47,798 bases of DNA from an uncultured Pelagibacteraceae bacterium (GTDB lineage Bacteria > Pseudomonadota > Alphaproteobacteria > Pelagibacterales > Pelagibacteraceae), in the NCBI GenBank assembly GCA_902615045.1, contig CACMNP010000007.1:1-47798 (forward strand), written 5' to 3'. Made by a program: the position numbers and the translations under genes. Each line of letters opens with the position of its first letter. Position 1 is the first letter of the stretch. Positions 47,127 through 47,798 of the stretch are shown here, one piece after another. The notes beneath the pieces were generated by a model. The model searched no databases and was not told the DNA's origin. It was given only the letters and a program-made list of their open reading frames with translations.

Positions 47127-47394
47127 ATGTTTTAACATTAGTTGGTTTACCACCAACACCTTGAGCTCTAGCTCTTTTCCTTGCAACGGCACTCCGCCTC
47201 TGGGATTCTGTCATCCTTGCCGCTTTTGCAGCAGGGACGCATTTTGGATATGCTCTCTTTCGATCCGCTGCTAATTTGGAACGGCCACAAGGTGCGTAAG
47301 AACCATCTTTTCGTTTGCTCCCAATATCCACCCATTTTTGTTGAAACCATTTTTTTAAGCCACCTTCTTTAAGGTACTGAATGTTTTTTTGCAT
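47113..47394 (-). CDS. Basic conserved protein (DUF5872-like)
   Basis: The protein contains KKWFQQKWVDIGSKRKDGSY, PCGRSKLAADRKRAYPKCVP and AAKAARMTESQRRSAVARKR, a family I recall from cyanophages and other marine phages, labelled DUF5872. It is strongly basic with two conserved Cys. Its role is not known, possibly DNA-related or virion. ATG shares a base with the upstream stop. Confidence 0.72.
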   Translation of the reverse strand: MQKNIQYLKEGGLKKWFQQKWVDIGSKRKDGSYAPCGRSKLAADRKRAYPKCVPAAKAARMTESQRRSAVARKRARAQGVGGKPTNVKTFAKS

Positions 47395-47798
47395 TACACT
47401 AGATCTTTATAATAATCTGCCATGCCGCCTTTAGTAAATTTCATCCCAGATTTTTCTAATCTACCCATCGCAGATTGAGCTCCAGCAGTTTTAGCTACTC
47501 CACCCATATTTAAATTTTCAATTTCTTTTTTTAATTCTTCTAGTATTTTTTTCTTTTTATTTGAAGGCTTTTTATTCTCATCTTTAACTTTTTTTGCTTT
47601 ATCCTTTTTTTTAAATATGCTTAGAAAACCTGCTGGTCCACCACCCATTAATTTTTTTGGTTTATTAATCATAGCTCCCTCAGCAGCTGGTTTAGGGCCT
47701 CTAAAATCTTTTCTTTTTACACCAGATGGATCTTTAATTTTACCCGCACAAATTTTACTAGCATAGGCATTAGCATATGCTGACGGATATACTTTGAA
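47394..47798 (-). CDS. Partial basic protein with C-terminal YYKD tag (runs off the right edge)
   Basis: The frame is open to the window end: FKVYPSAYANAYASKICAGK, IKDPSGVKRKDFRGPKPAAE and GAMINKPKKLMGGGPAGF, so the ATG at 47672 is internal and the start lies beyond the window. The FKVYPSAYAN block is one I recall from marine phage proteins. The C-terminus is KGGMADYYKDLV, the tag seen in two other genes. Function unknown, probably virion-associated. Confidence 0.65.
   Translation of the reverse strand, partial: FKVYPSAYANAYASKICAGKIKDPSGVKRKDFRGPKPAAEGAMINKPKKLMGGGPAGFLSIFKKKDKAKKVKDENKKPSNKKKKILEELKKEIENLNMGGVAKTAGAQSAMGRLEKSGMKFTKGGMADYYKDLV

Noticed and set aside
1..47798. Integrase, transposase, toxin-antitoxin or DNA-modification enzyme genes
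   Set aside because: I looked for their common motifs in the translations and saw none; the glycosyltransferases could modify DNA bases but there is no accompanying base-synthesis gene.

Overview
This window is a large piece of an AT-rich double-stranded DNA phage genome. Gene density, short overlapping ORFs, a small terminase subunit, a HK97-type capsid protein, tail genes, an endolysin and a phage replication set all support this. There is no tape-measure or sheath gene. Two very large proteins resembling internal or ejection proteins and relatives of P22 gp4 and gp10 point to podovirus-like, short-tailed morphology. Many small families here are ones I recall from marine phage and environmental contigs (relatives of cyanophages, pelagiphages and uncultured Mediterranean phages), so an AT-rich marine bacterial host is likely, but the host is inference. 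No integrase, tRNA or CRISPR array was seen. The large terminase and portal are absent and presumably lie beyond the right edge. Both edges cut through genes.

Layout: almost everything is transcribed leftward. From the right edge leftward the order is: small basic proteins, a SAM methyltransferase, a 2OG-Fe(II) oxygenase, a GroES-like co-chaperonin, a scaffold-like protein, capsid-associated proteins and the major capsid protein (42-47.8 kb). A terminator that doubles as part of a promoter follows the capsid gene. Next come small beta-rich structural proteins, membrane or coiled-coil proteins, an oxygenase and an M15 endolysin (37.9-42 kb), then head-tail adaptor and tail genes including a tail-collar protein and a repeat protein (31-37.5 kb). 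A block of five adjacent putative 2OG-Fe(II) oxygenases follows, two of them on the opposite strand (28-31 kb). Then come a gp10-like protein, small structural genes, two glycosyltransferases and the large internal-virion-like proteins (15-28 kb). The replication module (6-15 kb) holds a PD-(D/E)XK nuclease, an SNF2 helicase (rightward), two conserved replication-module proteins (one split by a frameshift), a TOTE-like AEP primase, a UvrD-type helicase, a DUF3310 protein and a family A DNA polymerase with leucine at the 762 position. The left 6 kb holds short regulatory and unknown genes (ParB-like, XRE-like), a 392-nt repeat-rich intergenic region with 11-bp-spaced iterons (candidate origin or operator), and the small terminase subunit.

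Main points of interest: (1) seven putative 2OG-Fe(II) oxygenases plus two glycosyltransferases and one methyltransferase embedded in virion genes, suggesting a protein- or glycan-modification programme; (2) two genes split at homopolymer runs (T8 and G6), each mended by removing one base; (3) promoters whose -10 box lies 5-6 nt from a start codon, implying leaderless mRNAs; (4) a promoter -35 embedded in the terminator loop after the capsid gene; (5) a C-terminal YYxD(I/L/M)-type tag shared by otherwise different proteins; (6) several hidden short ORFs, including two hydrophobic ones in the replication and regulatory regions. All family assignments are from reading the translations; no database search was run.
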